This document shows, one piece after another, positions 1 to 8,310 of a stretch of DNA of 64,000 nt. A program made the translations under genes and the position numbers. The stretch is from positions 248,001 through 312,000 of the forward strand of contig NZ_CAMFJS010000001.1 in the NCBI RefSeq assembly GCF_945956965.1, written 5' to 3'. This DNA is from an uncultured Roseateles sp. GTDB taxonomy: Bacteria; Pseudomonadota; Gammaproteobacteria; Burkholderiales; Burkholderiaceae_C. A model generated the notes under the pieces. It was not told where the DNA came from, did not search any database, and was given only the letters and a program-made list of their open reading frames with translations. Within the stretch, counting starts at the first letter, position 1. Each line of letters starts with the position of its first letter.

Positions 1-237
1 CGTGCCGGTGGTCAGGCCTTCATAAACGCCGGACAGAATTTCCACCGCATCGGGCTCATTGCGCTGGGTGACGTGGCGCGAGGTGCCGGGGCGGCGGCGG
101 TCGAGTTCGGGCTGGATATCGGCCTCGCTCAGGGCCAAGCCGGGGGGGCAACCGTCGATCACACAGCCGATGGCCGGGCCATGGCTTTCGCCGAAATTGG
201 TGACACGAAACAACTCGCCGAAAGTGCTGCCTGACAT
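1..237 (-). CDS. aroC: Chorismate synthase, N-terminal part (runs off the window)
   Basis: Only the first 79 codons are present; the gene continues beyond position 1. Chorismate synthase converts EPSP to chorismate, the last step of the shikimate pathway, in the cytoplasm with reduced FMN. The start ATG is at 237-235. Residues 16-20 read GESHG, the family's N-terminal signature with its conserved His, and the arginine-rich RRRPGTSR stretch follows near residue 47. The reading frame is intact up to the window edge. A hairpin terminator for the upstream gene lies just in front of it, so aroC probably has its own promoter in the short gap. The family assignment is close to certain; nothing can be said about the C-terminal part. 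Confidence 0.95.
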   Translation of the reverse strand, partial: MSGSTFGELFRVTNFGESHGPAIGCVIDGCPPGLALSEADIQPELDRRRPGTSRHVTQRNEPDAVEILSGVYEGLTTGT

Positions 238-287
238 GGGGACCTTATTTGCCTGCTGAGACTCAGGGATTCATTCTATCGGGGCAT

Positions 288-311
288 AAAAAAACGGCCC
301 TCGCGGGCCGC
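288..311 (-). terminator. Rho-independent terminator after the CBS-domain gene
   Basis: A perfect 6-bp stem (CGGCCC/GGGCCG, 295-300 and 305-310) with a 4-nt loop is followed on the minus strand by seven T residues (294-288). It lies between the stop of the CBS-domain gene and the start of aroC. Four T residues on the other side could make it partly bidirectional. Confidence 0.75.
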
Positions 312-347
312 TTTTGCATCATGCCGATTCGGGCTGAATGACTGGCA

Positions 348-818
348 TCAGAGCTTGGATTCGCCCGCCGTTTCGGGGTTGTCTTCCACCGGCCAGTCGC
401 GGATATAGGCCTTGAGCATGCGGTTCTCGAAGTCCTGGCCATCGACCACGGCCTTGGCCACGTCGTAGAAGGAGATGACGCCCATCAGCGTGCGGCCGTT
501 CAGCACCGGCATATAGCGGGCATGGCGGCCCAGCATCATGCGGCGCACTTCGTCGATTTCGGTTTCAGGCGTGCAGGTCAGCGGGTGGTCGTCCATCACA
601 CTGCGCACCAGGCTGGTTCCGACCGAGCCGCCGTTGCGGGCGATCGCGGCAATCACCTCACGGAAGGTGAGCATGCCGACCAGATCGCCATGCTCCATCA
701 CCACCAGCGAACCAATGTCACGCTCCGACATGGTGGCCACGGCCTGGGCCAGGCCCTCATCGGGGGTCACGGTGAACAGCGTGCCGCCTTTGACGCGCAG
801 GATGTCGACGACTTTCAT
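348..818 (-). CDS. CBS-domain-pair protein
   Basis: This 156-residue cytoplasmic protein consists almost entirely of two CBS repeats, at about residues 15-70 and 80-140. Each ends in the typical G-(V/M)-(I/L)-(T/S) strand followed by a helix. Tandem CBS (Bateman) modules usually bind adenosyl ligands and act as energy or redox sensors. No catalytic domain is attached, so the partner is unknown. The start at 818 is supported by a GAGGAG ribosome binding site about 10 nt upstream. It is followed by its own terminator and diverges from metY; I infer no functional link with metY. Confidence 0.85.
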   Translation of the reverse strand: MKVVDILRVKGGTLFTVTPDEGLAQAVATMSERDIGSLVVMEHGDLVGMLTFREVIAAIARNGGSVGTSLVRSVMDDHPLTCTPETEIDEVRRMMLGRHARYMPVLNGRTLMGVISFYDVAKAVVDGQDFENRMLKAYIRDWPVEDNPETAGESKL

Positions 819-916
819 GGCTTGTTTACTCCTCTGAAATGGGCCTCAGCCCTGCAAGTCAAATACCGGTGAGAAACATAGCACACAATCTGCGCATCAA
901 ACAGGATGGAGACACC

Positions 917-2221
917 ATGGCCGGCTATGCGGACCCCGCTTTTGACACCTTGGCGCTACACGCCGGGGCTGCCCCCGATCCGACAACGGGCGCGCGCGCC
1001 ACGCCCTTGCACCTGACGACCTCTTTCGTCTTCGACAGCGCCGAGCACGCTTCCTCGCTATTCAATCTGGAACGCGCCGGCCATGTCTACAGCCGCATCT
1101 CCAACCCGACCACCGCCGTATTCGAAGAACGCGTGGCGGCCCTGGAGGGCGGCGTTGGCGCCATTGCCACCAGCAGCGGCCAAGCGGCCTTGCATCTGGC
1201 CATTGCCACGCTGGCGGGCGCCGGCTCGCACATCGTGGCCAGCAGCGCGCTTTACGGTGGCTCGCACAATCTGCTGCACTACACCCTGAGCCGCTTCGGC
1301 ATTGCCACCACCTTTGTGCGCCCCGGCGATATCGATGGCTGGAAGGCCGCGATTCGCCCCAACACCAAGCTGCTGTTCGGGGAAACCTTGGGCAACCCCG
1401 GCCTGGACGTGTTGGACATCCCGCGCATTGCCGACATCGCCCACAGCGCCGGCCTGCCCTTGTTGGTGGATGCCACCCTGACCACGCCATATCTGCAGCG
1501 CCCCTTCGAGCATGGCGCCGATCTGGTCTACCACTCGGCCACCAAATTTCTGAGCGGCCACGGCACCGTGGTGGGCGGCGTGCTGGTCGACAGCGGCAAC
1601 TTTGATTGGGAGGCCGCCCATGCCCGCCACGGCCTCTTCCCCGAATTGTGCGAGCCCTATGCCGGCTTCCACGGCATGGTGTTCAGCGAGGAAAGCACGG
1701 TCGGCGCCTTCTTGCTGCGCGCCCGCCGCGAAGGCTTGCGCGACTTCGGTGCCTGCATGAGCCCGCACACCGCCTGGCTCATTCTGCAAGGCATAGAGAC
1801 CCTGTCGCTGCGCATGCAGCGCCATGTGCAGAACGCGCTGAAAGTGGCCGAGTTTCTGGCTGGCCAGCCTGGCGTCGCCCGCGTGGGCTACCCCGGCCTG
1901 AGCAGCCACCCCGACCACGCACTGGCCCAGCAGTTGTTGCCGCGCGGCTGTGGCTCGGTGTTCAGCTTTGATTTGAAGGGCACGCGGGAACAAGGCAAAA
2001 CCTTCATCGAAGCGCTGAAGATCTTTTCCCATCTGGCCAATGTGGGTGACTGCCGCTCACTGGTCATCCATCCCGCCTCCACCACGCATTTCCGCATGGA
2101 CGATGCAGCGCTGGCGCAAGCGGGCATCACGCCCGGCACCATTCGCCTGTCGATCGGCCTGGAAGATGCCGACGATTTGATCGACGACTTGAAGCGGGCC
2201 CTCAAGCTCGCCTCCAAGTGA
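917..2221 (+). CDS. metY: O-acetylhomoserine sulfhydrylase (aminocarboxypropyltransferase)
   Basis: A 434-residue PLP enzyme of the Cys/Met metabolism family. It uses sulfide (or methanethiol) with O-acetyl-homoserine to give homocysteine (or methionine). The PLP-binding Lys is Lys210 in the HSATKFLSG motif, with Asp185 of the VDAT segment contacting the pyridine nitrogen. Length and the C-terminal LVIHPASTTH block fit the MetY branch better than the shorter MetB/MetC enzymes. The open frame extends upstream to 839, but the ATG at 917 is preceded by GGAG and begins where family members begin. O-succinylhomoserine specificity (MetZ) cannot be excluded from sequence alone. An alpha/beta hydrolase follows after 24 bp, probably in the same transcript. 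Confidence 0.92.
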   Translation: MAGYADPAFDTLALHAGAAPDPTTGARATPLHLTTSFVFDSAEHASSLFNLERAGHVYSRISNPTTAVFEERVAALEGGVGAIATSSGQAALHLAIATLAGAGSHIVASSALYGGSHNLLHYTLSRFGIATTFVRPGDIDGWKAAIRPNTKLLFGETLGNPGLDVLDIPRIADIAHSAGLPLLVDATLTTPYLQRPFEHGADLVYHSATKFLSGHGTVVGGVLVDSGNFDWEAAHARHGLFPELCEPYAGFHGMVFSEESTVGAFLLRARREGLRDFGACMSPHTAWLILQGIETLSLRMQRHVQNALKVAEFLAGQPGVARVGYPGLSSHPDHALAQQLLPRGCGSVFSFDLKGTREQGKTFIEALKIFSHLANVGDCRSLVIHPASTTHFRMDDAALAQAGITPGTIRLSIGLEDADDLIDDLKRALKLASK

Positions 2222-2245
2222 AGCCAGTGAATCGAGAACAGCACG

Positions 2246-3046
2246 ATGAAATTGAGCGTTAACGGACATCAGGCCTATGCCTACACCGGCGGCAAGCCCC
2301 TGGACCCCAGCCTGCCCTGCGTCGTCTTCATCCACGGCGCCTTGAACGACCACAGCGTGTGGACCCTGCTGGCGCGCTGGTTCGCCCATCACGGGTACAG
2401 CGCTTTGGCGGTGGACCTGCCCGGCCATGGCCGTAGCGAGGGCGCGGTGCTGAACGATATTCCCGCCCTGGGCGCTTGGGTCTGGCAGTTGCTGGACGCA
2501 GCCGGCCTGAGCCAAGCCGCCCTGGTGGGGCACAGCATGGGCTCGCTGATCGCGCTCGAAGCCGCTGCCCAAGCGCCCGAGCGCTGCAGCCACTTGGCCA
2601 TGCTGGGAACGGCCTACCCGATGAAGGTCTCGGAAGCGCTGCTGAATATCGCCCGCGACACGCCTGAGCGCGCCATTCAAATGGTCAACGCCTTTTCATT
2701 CGCCAGCTGGGCCGCCAAGCCAGCCTACCCCGGCCCGGGCAGCTGGCTGCACGGCGGCGAGATTGCGCTCAAGCGCCGCATCCAGGGCAAGCAGACCGGC
2801 GTGAATCTGTTCGAGCACGACTTCCGCCTGTGCGACAGCTACGCGGGTGGTCTGGAGGCGGCGGCCAAGGTGCAATGCCCCGTCAGCTTCATCCTGGGTG
2901 ATCGTGACCAGATGACCGCGCCCAAGCAAAGCCAGGTGTTGGCCGAAGCCCTCAAGGCCAAGGTGAGCCGCCTGCCCTGCGGCCACTCGCTGATGGCCGA
3001 GGCGCCCGATGCTTTGCTGGCTGCCCTGCGGGTGGCTTTGGCCTGA
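2246..3046 (+). CDS. Alpha/beta hydrolase
   Basis: A 266-residue single-domain alpha/beta-hydrolase without signal peptide. The nucleophile elbow is GHSMG with Ser97. The oxyanion-side HG motif is at residues 30-31, Asp219 or Asp221 in GDRD is the candidate acid, and His247 in GHSLM completes the triad. The fold is sure but the substrate is not: esters, lactones or C-C hydrolase substrates are all possible. It lies 24 bp downstream of metY on the same strand and ends just before the convergent glycerate kinase gene, so co-transcription with metY is likely. Confidence 0.85.
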   Translation: MKLSVNGHQAYAYTGGKPLDPSLPCVVFIHGALNDHSVWTLLARWFAHHGYSALAVDLPGHGRSEGAVLNDIPALGAWVWQLLDAAGLSQAALVGHSMGSLIALEAAAQAPERCSHLAMLGTAYPMKVSEALLNIARDTPERAIQMVNAFSFASWAAKPAYPGPGSWLHGGEIALKRRIQGKQTGVNLFEHDFRLCDSYAGGLEAAAKVQCPVSFILGDRDQMTAPKQSQVLAEALKAKVSRLPCGHSLMAEAPDALLAALRVALA

Positions 3047-3052
3047 TGCGAA

Positions 3053-4354
3053 TCAGCGCAGGAGGATGGCGCGGAAGTCGTTGACGTTGGTGCGCGTCGG
3101 GCCGGTGACAACCAGATCGTCCAAGGCCTTGAAGAAGTGATAGGCGTCATTGCGCTGCAGATGGTCGGCAGCTGACAAGCCCAGGCTCGCTGCACGCTTC
3201 AAGCTGGCGGGGCTCAGCAGCGCGCCGGCATTGTCTTCCACGCCGTCAATGCCATCGGTGTCACAAGCCAGCGCATGCAGCTCGGGCACATCGGCGCCAC
3301 TCAGCGTCAAGGCCAGCAGAAACTCGGCATTGCGCCCACCACGGCCGTTGCCGCGCACCGTCACCGTCGTTTCACCGCCGCTGAGAATCACGCAAGGCGC
3401 CGCCACGGGTTGCTGGAACTGGCGGATCTGGCGGGCGATGCCGGCGTGGACAGCCGCCACATCGCGTGACTCGCCCTCCAGGCTGCCGCCCAGAATCAGC
3501 GGCAGCAAGCCATGCCGGCGCGCCAGCGCTGCGGCGGCCTCCAGGCTGGTCTGCGCCGTGGCCAGCACCTTGACCTCGCGCGGGCCTGACGCGAGTTGGC
3601 CTTGCGCGGGCGCCGCCGCCTGATTGCGCAGCAGGTGTTGGCGCACCGAGTCGGGAATATCAACGCCATGCCGCTGCAAGACCTCCAGTGCCAAAGCCGG
3701 CGTGCTGGAGCTTGGCAAGGTGGGGCCAGAAGCGACGACGGCGGGATCATCACCGGGTACGTCTGAGATCACCAGAGTCAGCAGCCGAGCCGCGCCGCAG
3801 GCCTCGCCCAGCTTGCCGCCCTTGATGGCCGAGAGCTGGCTGCGCACGCAGTTGATCTCGCTGATGGGCGCACCGCTTTTCAGCAACTGGGCGCAGACCT
3901 GACGTTTGTCCGCCGCACTGACACCCAGCGCAGGCAGGCTCAGCAAAGCCGAGCCGCCACCGGAGATCAGGGCGATCACCAAATCCTCGGCCCGCGCACT
4001 ACGAGCCAAGGACAGCATCTGCGTGGCAGCATCCGCGCTGGCGGAGTCGCTATGCGGATGACCGGCTTGTAAGACCTGGATGCGCTCGGTCACCTCGCCA
4101 TGGCCGTAGCGGGTCACCACCAGGCCGGAAACCGAAGCGCCGGGGGCCTGCGCAGGCCAGGCCTGCTCCAGGGCCAAGGCCATGCGCGCCGCCGCCTTGC
4201 CGGCGCCCAGCACAATCACCCGCCCCTGCTGCGGGCGCGGCGGCAAGGCCGGGCGGACCACCTGTAAGGGATCCACCGCGTTGACCGCGGCTTGAAACAG
4301 CTTGAGCAGGAGTTCGCGCTCGTCGAGCGCTTGGCTGGGGGCGTGCTGGGTCAT
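3053..4354 (-). CDS. Glycerate 2-kinase (MOFRL family)
   Basis: About 433 residues with the two-domain layout of class II glycerate kinases: a DUF4147 N-terminal Rossmann-like domain with GAGKAA near residue 50 and SGGGSALL near 130, then a C-terminal MOFRL domain with SGGETTVTV and a GRNAEF segment. These enzymes phosphorylate D-glycerate to 2-phosphoglycerate. Relatives were historically called hydroxypyruvate reductase (TtuD). The frame can be read from a TTG at 4375, but I prefer the ATG at 4354. Neither start has a clear ribosome binding site. No other glyoxylate or tartrate genes are adjacent, so the physiological source of glycerate is unclear. Confidence 0.88.
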   Translation of the reverse strand: MTQHAPSQALDERELLLKLFQAAVNAVDPLQVVRPALPPRPQQGRVIVLGAGKAAARMALALEQAWPAQAPGASVSGLVVTRYGHGEVTERIQVLQAGHPHSDSASADAATQMLSLARSARAEDLVIALISGGGSALLSLPALGVSAADKRQVCAQLLKSGAPISEINCVRSQLSAIKGGKLGEACGAARLLTLVISDVPGDDPAVVASGPTLPSSSTPALALEVLQRHGVDIPDSVRQHLLRNQAAAPAQGQLASGPREVKVLATAQTSLEAAAALARRHGLLPLILGGSLEGESRDVAAVHAGIARQIRQFQQPVAAPCVILSGGETTVTVRGNGRGGRNAEFLLALTLSGADVPELHALACDTDGIDGVEDNAGALLSPASLKRAASLGLSAADHLQRNDAYHFFKALDDLVVTGPTRTNVNDFRAILLR

Positions 4355-4436
4355 GGTGGCGATCAGTGGGTTCAAACGGGTCGATAAAAAGGAGCGTACT
4401 CACAAGGCGGCTGCAAGCCAGCCCATGCAAGAAGAC

Positions 4437-5375
4437 TCAGTTCCGATAGCCTATCCCCATATTGAAGCCATAGCCGTAGCGCCGCTCAGTCAGCGGGCTT
4501 GCCGCAGCGGGCCCCAGCAAGCTCATCGCCCCAGCGTTGGCATTGAATATCCAACGCGGCGTCAGGGCGCGGATATAGGACAGGCTCAGGTCCAACTCAT
4601 GGAGACCTGCCCCGGGCATATAGCTCTGGCCCAGGCGCTGTGCGGCCGGGCTGTCGGGCGGCACGCCGAAATAGCTAAGCATGTAGCGGCTATCGCTGGC
4701 ACTCAGGCCCAGTCCGGCCATCAGCTCGCTGCTGCTGGAGCGGAACAAGCGGCAGGCCAGATTCACATCGAAGTTGGCGCCGCCCTGGCGACCCAGGGCA
4801 TCCTGGCTCCAGGCGGCGGACAGCTGCCACTCGGGTGTCAGCACATAGCTGGCATAAAAGCGCAGGCGCACGGTGCGCGGCACATCGGGCAGGCCTTCGG
4901 TGTAGGCGGCCGCCTGGCTGTCGCGGCCATTGTCCAAACGCAAGCTCAGGCCCAGACGCAGCTTCTCGCTGCGCAACAAATCTCGGCTAGCGCCCGAGCC
5001 TGGGCCGATGGATTCAAGCCCGAAGCCCATCAAGCCCGCGCCGCCGGAGCTGGACAAACGCCACTTACCCCAGCTTGCGGCCCACATGGGCTTCAAGCCT
5101 GCCGACATGCGCCGGGCGCCCGCGTACTCGGGGTTGTAGCTGGCACTGGCACCGATCAGGTAATGGAAGTCATCGCCTGGCATCGTGAACCAAGAGGGTT
5201 CTTGCGCAGAGGTGACTGCGGGCGTCGTGGGGGCTTCTGAGCTAGGCGCTGGGGCCTTTGTCAGGTCGGGCCGGGCCGCTACCTCGGCCGGGGTCAGGGC
5301 TTGCCCCAGCGCCAAGCTGGGCTGAATCGCAGCCAAGCCGAGAAGCCAAACCAGCGGCAGATTGAAGGGGGCCAT
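4437..5375 (-). CDS. MipA/OmpV family outer-membrane protein
   Basis: A 312-residue protein with a Sec signal peptide (hydrophobic LPLVWLLGLAAI core, likely cleavage after ALG near residue 24). It has a Pro/Thr-rich linker at about 25-55 and then a beta-barrel with alternating hydrophobic strands ending in an aromatic residue two from the C-terminus (GIGYRN). The FHYLIGASASYNPEYAG opening strand and RWIFNANAG segment match the MipA/OmpV family, proposed as murein-hydrolase scaffolds or porins. The ATG at 5375 was chosen because it starts the signal peptide; the longer frame to 5513 runs into the tdh gene. Function in this organism is not evident. Confidence 0.82.
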   Translation of the reverse strand: MAPFNLPLVWLLGLAAIQPSLALGQALTPAEVAARPDLTKAPAPSSEAPTTPAVTSAQEPSWFTMPGDDFHYLIGASASYNPEYAGARRMSAGLKPMWAASWGKWRLSSSGGAGLMGFGLESIGPGSGASRDLLRSEKLRLGLSLRLDNGRDSQAAAYTEGLPDVPRTVRLRFYASYVLTPEWQLSAAWSQDALGRQGGANFDVNLACRLFRSSSSELMAGLGLSASDSRYMLSYFGVPPDSPAAQRLGQSYMPGAGLHELDLSLSYIRALTPRWIFNANAGAMSLLGPAAASPLTERRYGYGFNMGIGYRN

Positions 5376-5431
5376 ACGCCTCAGCTTAGCTGGCTTTGGC
5401 GCCAGAAACCATAACCCCCTACAAAAGCGGA

Positions 5432-6376
5432 TCAGGCCCGGGACAGTGCAGCCAGTTCCTTGAGCATATCGGCCACGATGGCGCGCAAGTCGTACTTGAG
5501 CTGCCAGCCCCAATCCTTGCTGGCCTCGCTATCGTCGATGCGCTGCGGCCAGCTGGCGGCAATGGCTTGGCGGAAATCGGGCGCGTAGCTGATCTCAAAA
5601 GTCGGCAGATGCTCGCGGATGGCAGCGGCCATCTGCGCCGGCGTGAAGCTCACGCCGGCCAGGTTGTAAGAGCCGCGCTGCTTGATCGCCTCCGCAGGCG
5701 CTTCCATCAACTCGATGGTGGCACGCAGCGCGTCGGGCATGTACATCATCGGCAAGCCCTGACCCTCTTCCAGGAAGCAGCTATAGCTGCCGGTCTTGAG
5801 GGCGTGGTGGAAGATGTCCACCGCGTAGTCGGTGGTGCCGCCACCGGGCGGGGTTTTGTAGCTGATCAGGCCGGGGTAGCGCAGGCTGCGCACGTCCACA
5901 CCGTGGTTGGCGTGGTACCAGGCACACCAGCGCTCACCCGCGAGCTTGGAGATGCCGTAGACCGTGGTCGGGTCCATCACGCAGGTTTGTGGCGTGCCAT
6001 GCGCAGGCGTCGAGGGGCCGAAGGCGGCAATGGAGCTGGGCCAGAAAATGCGCTCCAGCTTTTGTACCCGGGCCAGTTCCAGCACATTGAGCAAGCCCTT
6101 CATGTTCAGGTCCCAGGCCCACATCGGATGCTTCTCGCCGGTGGCCGACAAGGCGGCCGCCAGGTGATAGATCTGCGTGATGCCGTGGCGCTTGACCACG
6201 GTGGCCAGCGCGGCGGCGTCGGTGACGTCCAGCATCTCGTGCACCAGTTGCGGCACCCGGCCTTGCGGGGCCAGGTCGCTGGTGATGATGTTGGCGTCGC
6301 CGTGACGCAGGGCCAGCTCTTGGGCCAGTTCAGAGCCGATCTGGCCGTTGGCACCGATGATGAGGATCTTGGTCAT
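5432..6376 (-). CDS. tdh: L-threonine 3-dehydrogenase, SDR (epimerase-like) type
   Basis: A 314-residue extended short-chain dehydrogenase. It has the NAD-binding GANGQIG motif at residues 8-14, an acidic Asp34 after beta-2, and the catalytic Tyr140-xxx-Lys144 (YGISK). This is the UDP-galactose-epimerase-like threonine dehydrogenase family, not the zinc MDR enzyme of E. coli. It oxidises threonine to 2-amino-3-ketobutyrate, which Kbl then cleaves with CoA. The gene lies 44 bp downstream of kbl on the same strand, which makes the substrate assignment strong. An epimerase function is the alternative but is unlikely next to kbl. Confidence 0.92.
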   Translation of the reverse strand: MTKILIIGANGQIGSELAQELALRHGDANIITSDLAPQGRVPQLVHEMLDVTDAAALATVVKRHGITQIYHLAAALSATGEKHPMWAWDLNMKGLLNVLELARVQKLERIFWPSSIAAFGPSTPAHGTPQTCVMDPTTVYGISKLAGERWCAWYHANHGVDVRSLRYPGLISYKTPPGGGTTDYAVDIFHHALKTGSYSCFLEEGQGLPMMYMPDALRATIELMEAPAEAIKQRGSYNLAGVSFTPAQMAAAIREHLPTFEISYAPDFRQAIAASWPQRIDDSEASKDWGWQLKYDLRAIVADMLKELAALSRA

Positions 6377-6420
6377 GTCTTTGAAACTGCTTGCTGACTT
6401 GCTACTGCTGAAGAATGGGC

Positions 6421-7626
6421 TCAGGCCTTGATCAGGCCCAATTCGCGGCCGGCCTGGGTAAAGGCGGCCACGGCTTTTTCGAGATGTTCACGCTCATGGC
6501 CGGCGGACACCTGCACGCGGATGCGCGCCTGGCCCTTGGGCACCACGGGGAAGAAGAAGCCCACGGCGTAAATGCCCAGCTCCAGAATGCGGGCACTGAG
6601 GCGCTGCGCCATCACCGCGTCGTAGACCATGATGGGCACAATGGGGTGAGTGCCGGGCTTGATCTCAAAGCCGGCGGCCTGGATGGCTTCGCGGAAGTAG
6701 GCGGTATTGGCTTCGAGCTTGTCGCGCAGGGCGGTGGAGCTTTCCAGCAGATCCAACACGGCGATCGACGCGCCCACAATGCTGGGCGCCACGGTGTTGC
6801 TAAACAAATAAGGGCGCGAGCGCTGGCGCAGCAACTCGATCACTTCCTTGCGGCCCGAAGTGAAGCCGCCCGAAGCGCCGCCCAGGGCCTTGCCCAGGGT
6901 GCCGGTGATGATGTCGATCTTGCCAAACACACCGCGGTACTCATGCGTGCCACGCCCGGTTTTGCCCAGAAAGCCGCTGGCGTGGCATTCATCAATGCCC
7001 AGCAGCGCGCCGTACTGGTCGCACAGGGCGCGGATCTTGTCCAACTGAGCGATGGTGCCGTCCATCGAGAACACGCCGTCGGTGAAGACCAGGGTGTGGC
7101 GGGCGCCGGCGGCCTTGGCCGCTTCCAGCTGGGCGTGCAGATCGGTCAGATCGTTGTGCTTGTAGCGGAAGCGCTTGGCCTTGCACAGGCGGATGCCGTC
7201 GATGATGGAGGCGTGGTTCAGCTCGTCGCTGATGATGGCGTCTTGCTCGCCCAGCAGGGGCTCGAACAGGCCGCCATTGGCGTCAAAGGCTGCGGCGTAG
7301 AGGATGGTGTCCTCGGTGCCCAGGAACTTGGCCAGACGCTGCTCCAGCGTCTTGTGCAGATCTTGCGTGCCGCAGATGAAGCGCACGGAAGACAGGCCGT
7401 AGCCATGCGTGCGCAAGGCCTCATGCGCCGCTTCGATCACTTGCGGGTGCGATGACAAGCCCAGGTAGTTGTTGGCACAGAGATTGATGACCTCGCGGCC
7501 ATCATTCGTGTGCACCACCGCGCCTTGCGCGCCGGTGATGATGCGCTCGCTCTTGTAAAGCCCCGCCTCGCGGATGCCGGCCAATTCGGCCTGGATATGG
7601 GCGTAAAAGTCTTGCGTGCTGGCCAT
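6421..7626 (-). CDS. kbl: 2-amino-3-ketobutyrate coenzyme A ligase (glycine C-acetyltransferase)
   Basis: A 401-residue alpha-oxoamine synthase that cleaves 2-amino-3-ketobutyrate with CoA into glycine and acetyl-CoA. The PLP Lys is Lys246 in TGTLGKALGG, with DECHASG (Asp212) and HGYG near residue 75, all at positions expected from E. coli Kbl. The ATG at 7626 has a GGGAG ribosome binding site. The longer frame to 7656 has none. It is the first gene of a kbl-tdh operon that diverges from an XRE-cupin regulator gene; a promoter and a palindrome lie in the gap. Confidence 0.96.
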   Translation of the reverse strand: MASTQDFYAHIQAELAGIREAGLYKSERIITGAQGAVVHTNDGREVINLCANNYLGLSSHPQVIEAAHEALRTHGYGLSSVRFICGTQDLHKTLEQRLAKFLGTEDTILYAAAFDANGGLFEPLLGEQDAIISDELNHASIIDGIRLCKAKRFRYKHNDLTDLHAQLEAAKAAGARHTLVFTDGVFSMDGTIAQLDKIRALCDQYGALLGIDECHASGFLGKTGRGTHEYRGVFGKIDIITGTLGKALGGASGGFTSGRKEVIELLRQRSRPYLFSNTVAPSIVGASIAVLDLLESSTALRDKLEANTAYFREAIQAAGFEIKPGTHPIVPIMVYDAVMAQRLSARILELGIYAVGFFFPVVPKGQARIRVQVSAGHEREHLEKAVAAFTQAGRELGLIKA

Positions 7627-7677
7627 GGCTTGTCTCCCGCTGTGCGCTTGATGCACAATTCACTAAATTGAACACAG

Positions 7678-7691
7678 TTCGATATATCGAA
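7678..7691. promoter_or_regulatory. Candidate operator palindrome between kbl and the XRE-cupin gene
   Basis: TTCGATATATCGAA is a perfect 14-bp palindrome in the 105-bp divergent gap. It sits immediately downstream of the transcription start predicted from the kbl promoter, a position suited to repression. A second, weaker inverted repeat, CAATT-N5-AATTG, lies at 7656-7670. Binding by the neighbouring regulator is inferred from position only. Confidence 0.5.
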
Positions 7692-7700
7692 TTCGTGTGC

Positions 7701-7729
7701 AGTATCCAGGATTTCAAAACCAAGGTCAA
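7701..7729 (-). promoter_or_regulatory. Predicted sigma-70 promoter of kbl-tdh
   Basis: On the minus strand TTGACC (7729-7724) and GATACT (7706-7701) are separated by 17 nt. The expected start near 7694 leaves a 5' leader of about 70 nt before the kbl ATG. The -35 element overlaps the region just upstream of the regulator start codon. Confidence 0.45.
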
Positions 7730-7731
7730 GC

Positions 7732-8310
7732 ATGTCGCTCACGAATCCAGAGAGTCTCGAGCCCCCCAAAGTGGGCGCCACTTTGCAAGCGCTGCGGCAA
7801 GCGCAGGGCTTGTCGCTGGACGAACTCTCGCGCCGCGCTGGGGTGTCCAAGTCCATGTTGTCGCAGATTGAACGCAATCAGGCAAACCCGACCGTCGCGG
7901 TGGTTTGGCGCCTGGCCAATGCCCTGCGCGTGGAGTTGACGGAGCTGCTGGGCGGCGAGCGCAGCGCGCCGCCGGCCATCGAAACCGTGCCCGCCCACGC
8001 CACGCCGGGCATGAGCAGCCCGGACGGACTGTGCCAGTTGCGCATCCTCGGCCCCATCGATTTGGCCGGGCAATTCGAGTGGTATGAGCTGACGGTGCAG
8101 CCCGGCGGCGCGCTGGAATCAGCCGCCCATCAGCCCGGCTCGCGCGAGCACCTGAGTGTGCTCAAAGGCCATTTGGTGGTCAGCGCCGGCGGGGCTTCAC
8201 AGACCCTGAATGCCGGCGAGACTGCGCGTTATGCGGTGGACGGGCCGCATGCCATTCGCAATACCAGCAAGCAGCCAGCCGTGGCCTTGCTGGTGGTGCT
8301 TCACGCCTGA
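7732..8310 (+). CDS. XRE-family regulator with C-terminal cupin domain
   Basis: A 192-residue protein. Residues about 12-66 form a lambda-repressor-like helix-turn-helix (LSLDELSRRAGVSKSMLSQIE is the HTH core) and residues about 110-190 a cupin_2 barrel, the usual small-ligand sensing unit of this family (SutR/PuuR type). It is divergent from kbl-tdh across 105 bp holding a palindrome, so it is the obvious candidate regulator of threonine degradation; that role is inferred. Its stop region overlaps the convergent yihY-like gene by 10 bp. Confidence 0.88.
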   Translation: MSLTNPESLEPPKVGATLQALRQAQGLSLDELSRRAGVSKSMLSQIERNQANPTVAVVWRLANALRVELTELLGGERSAPPAIETVPAHATPGMSSPDGLCQLRILGPIDLAGQFEWYELTVQPGGALESAAHQPGSREHLSVLKGHLVVSAGGASQTLNAGETARYAVDGPHAIRNTSKQPAVALLVVLHA

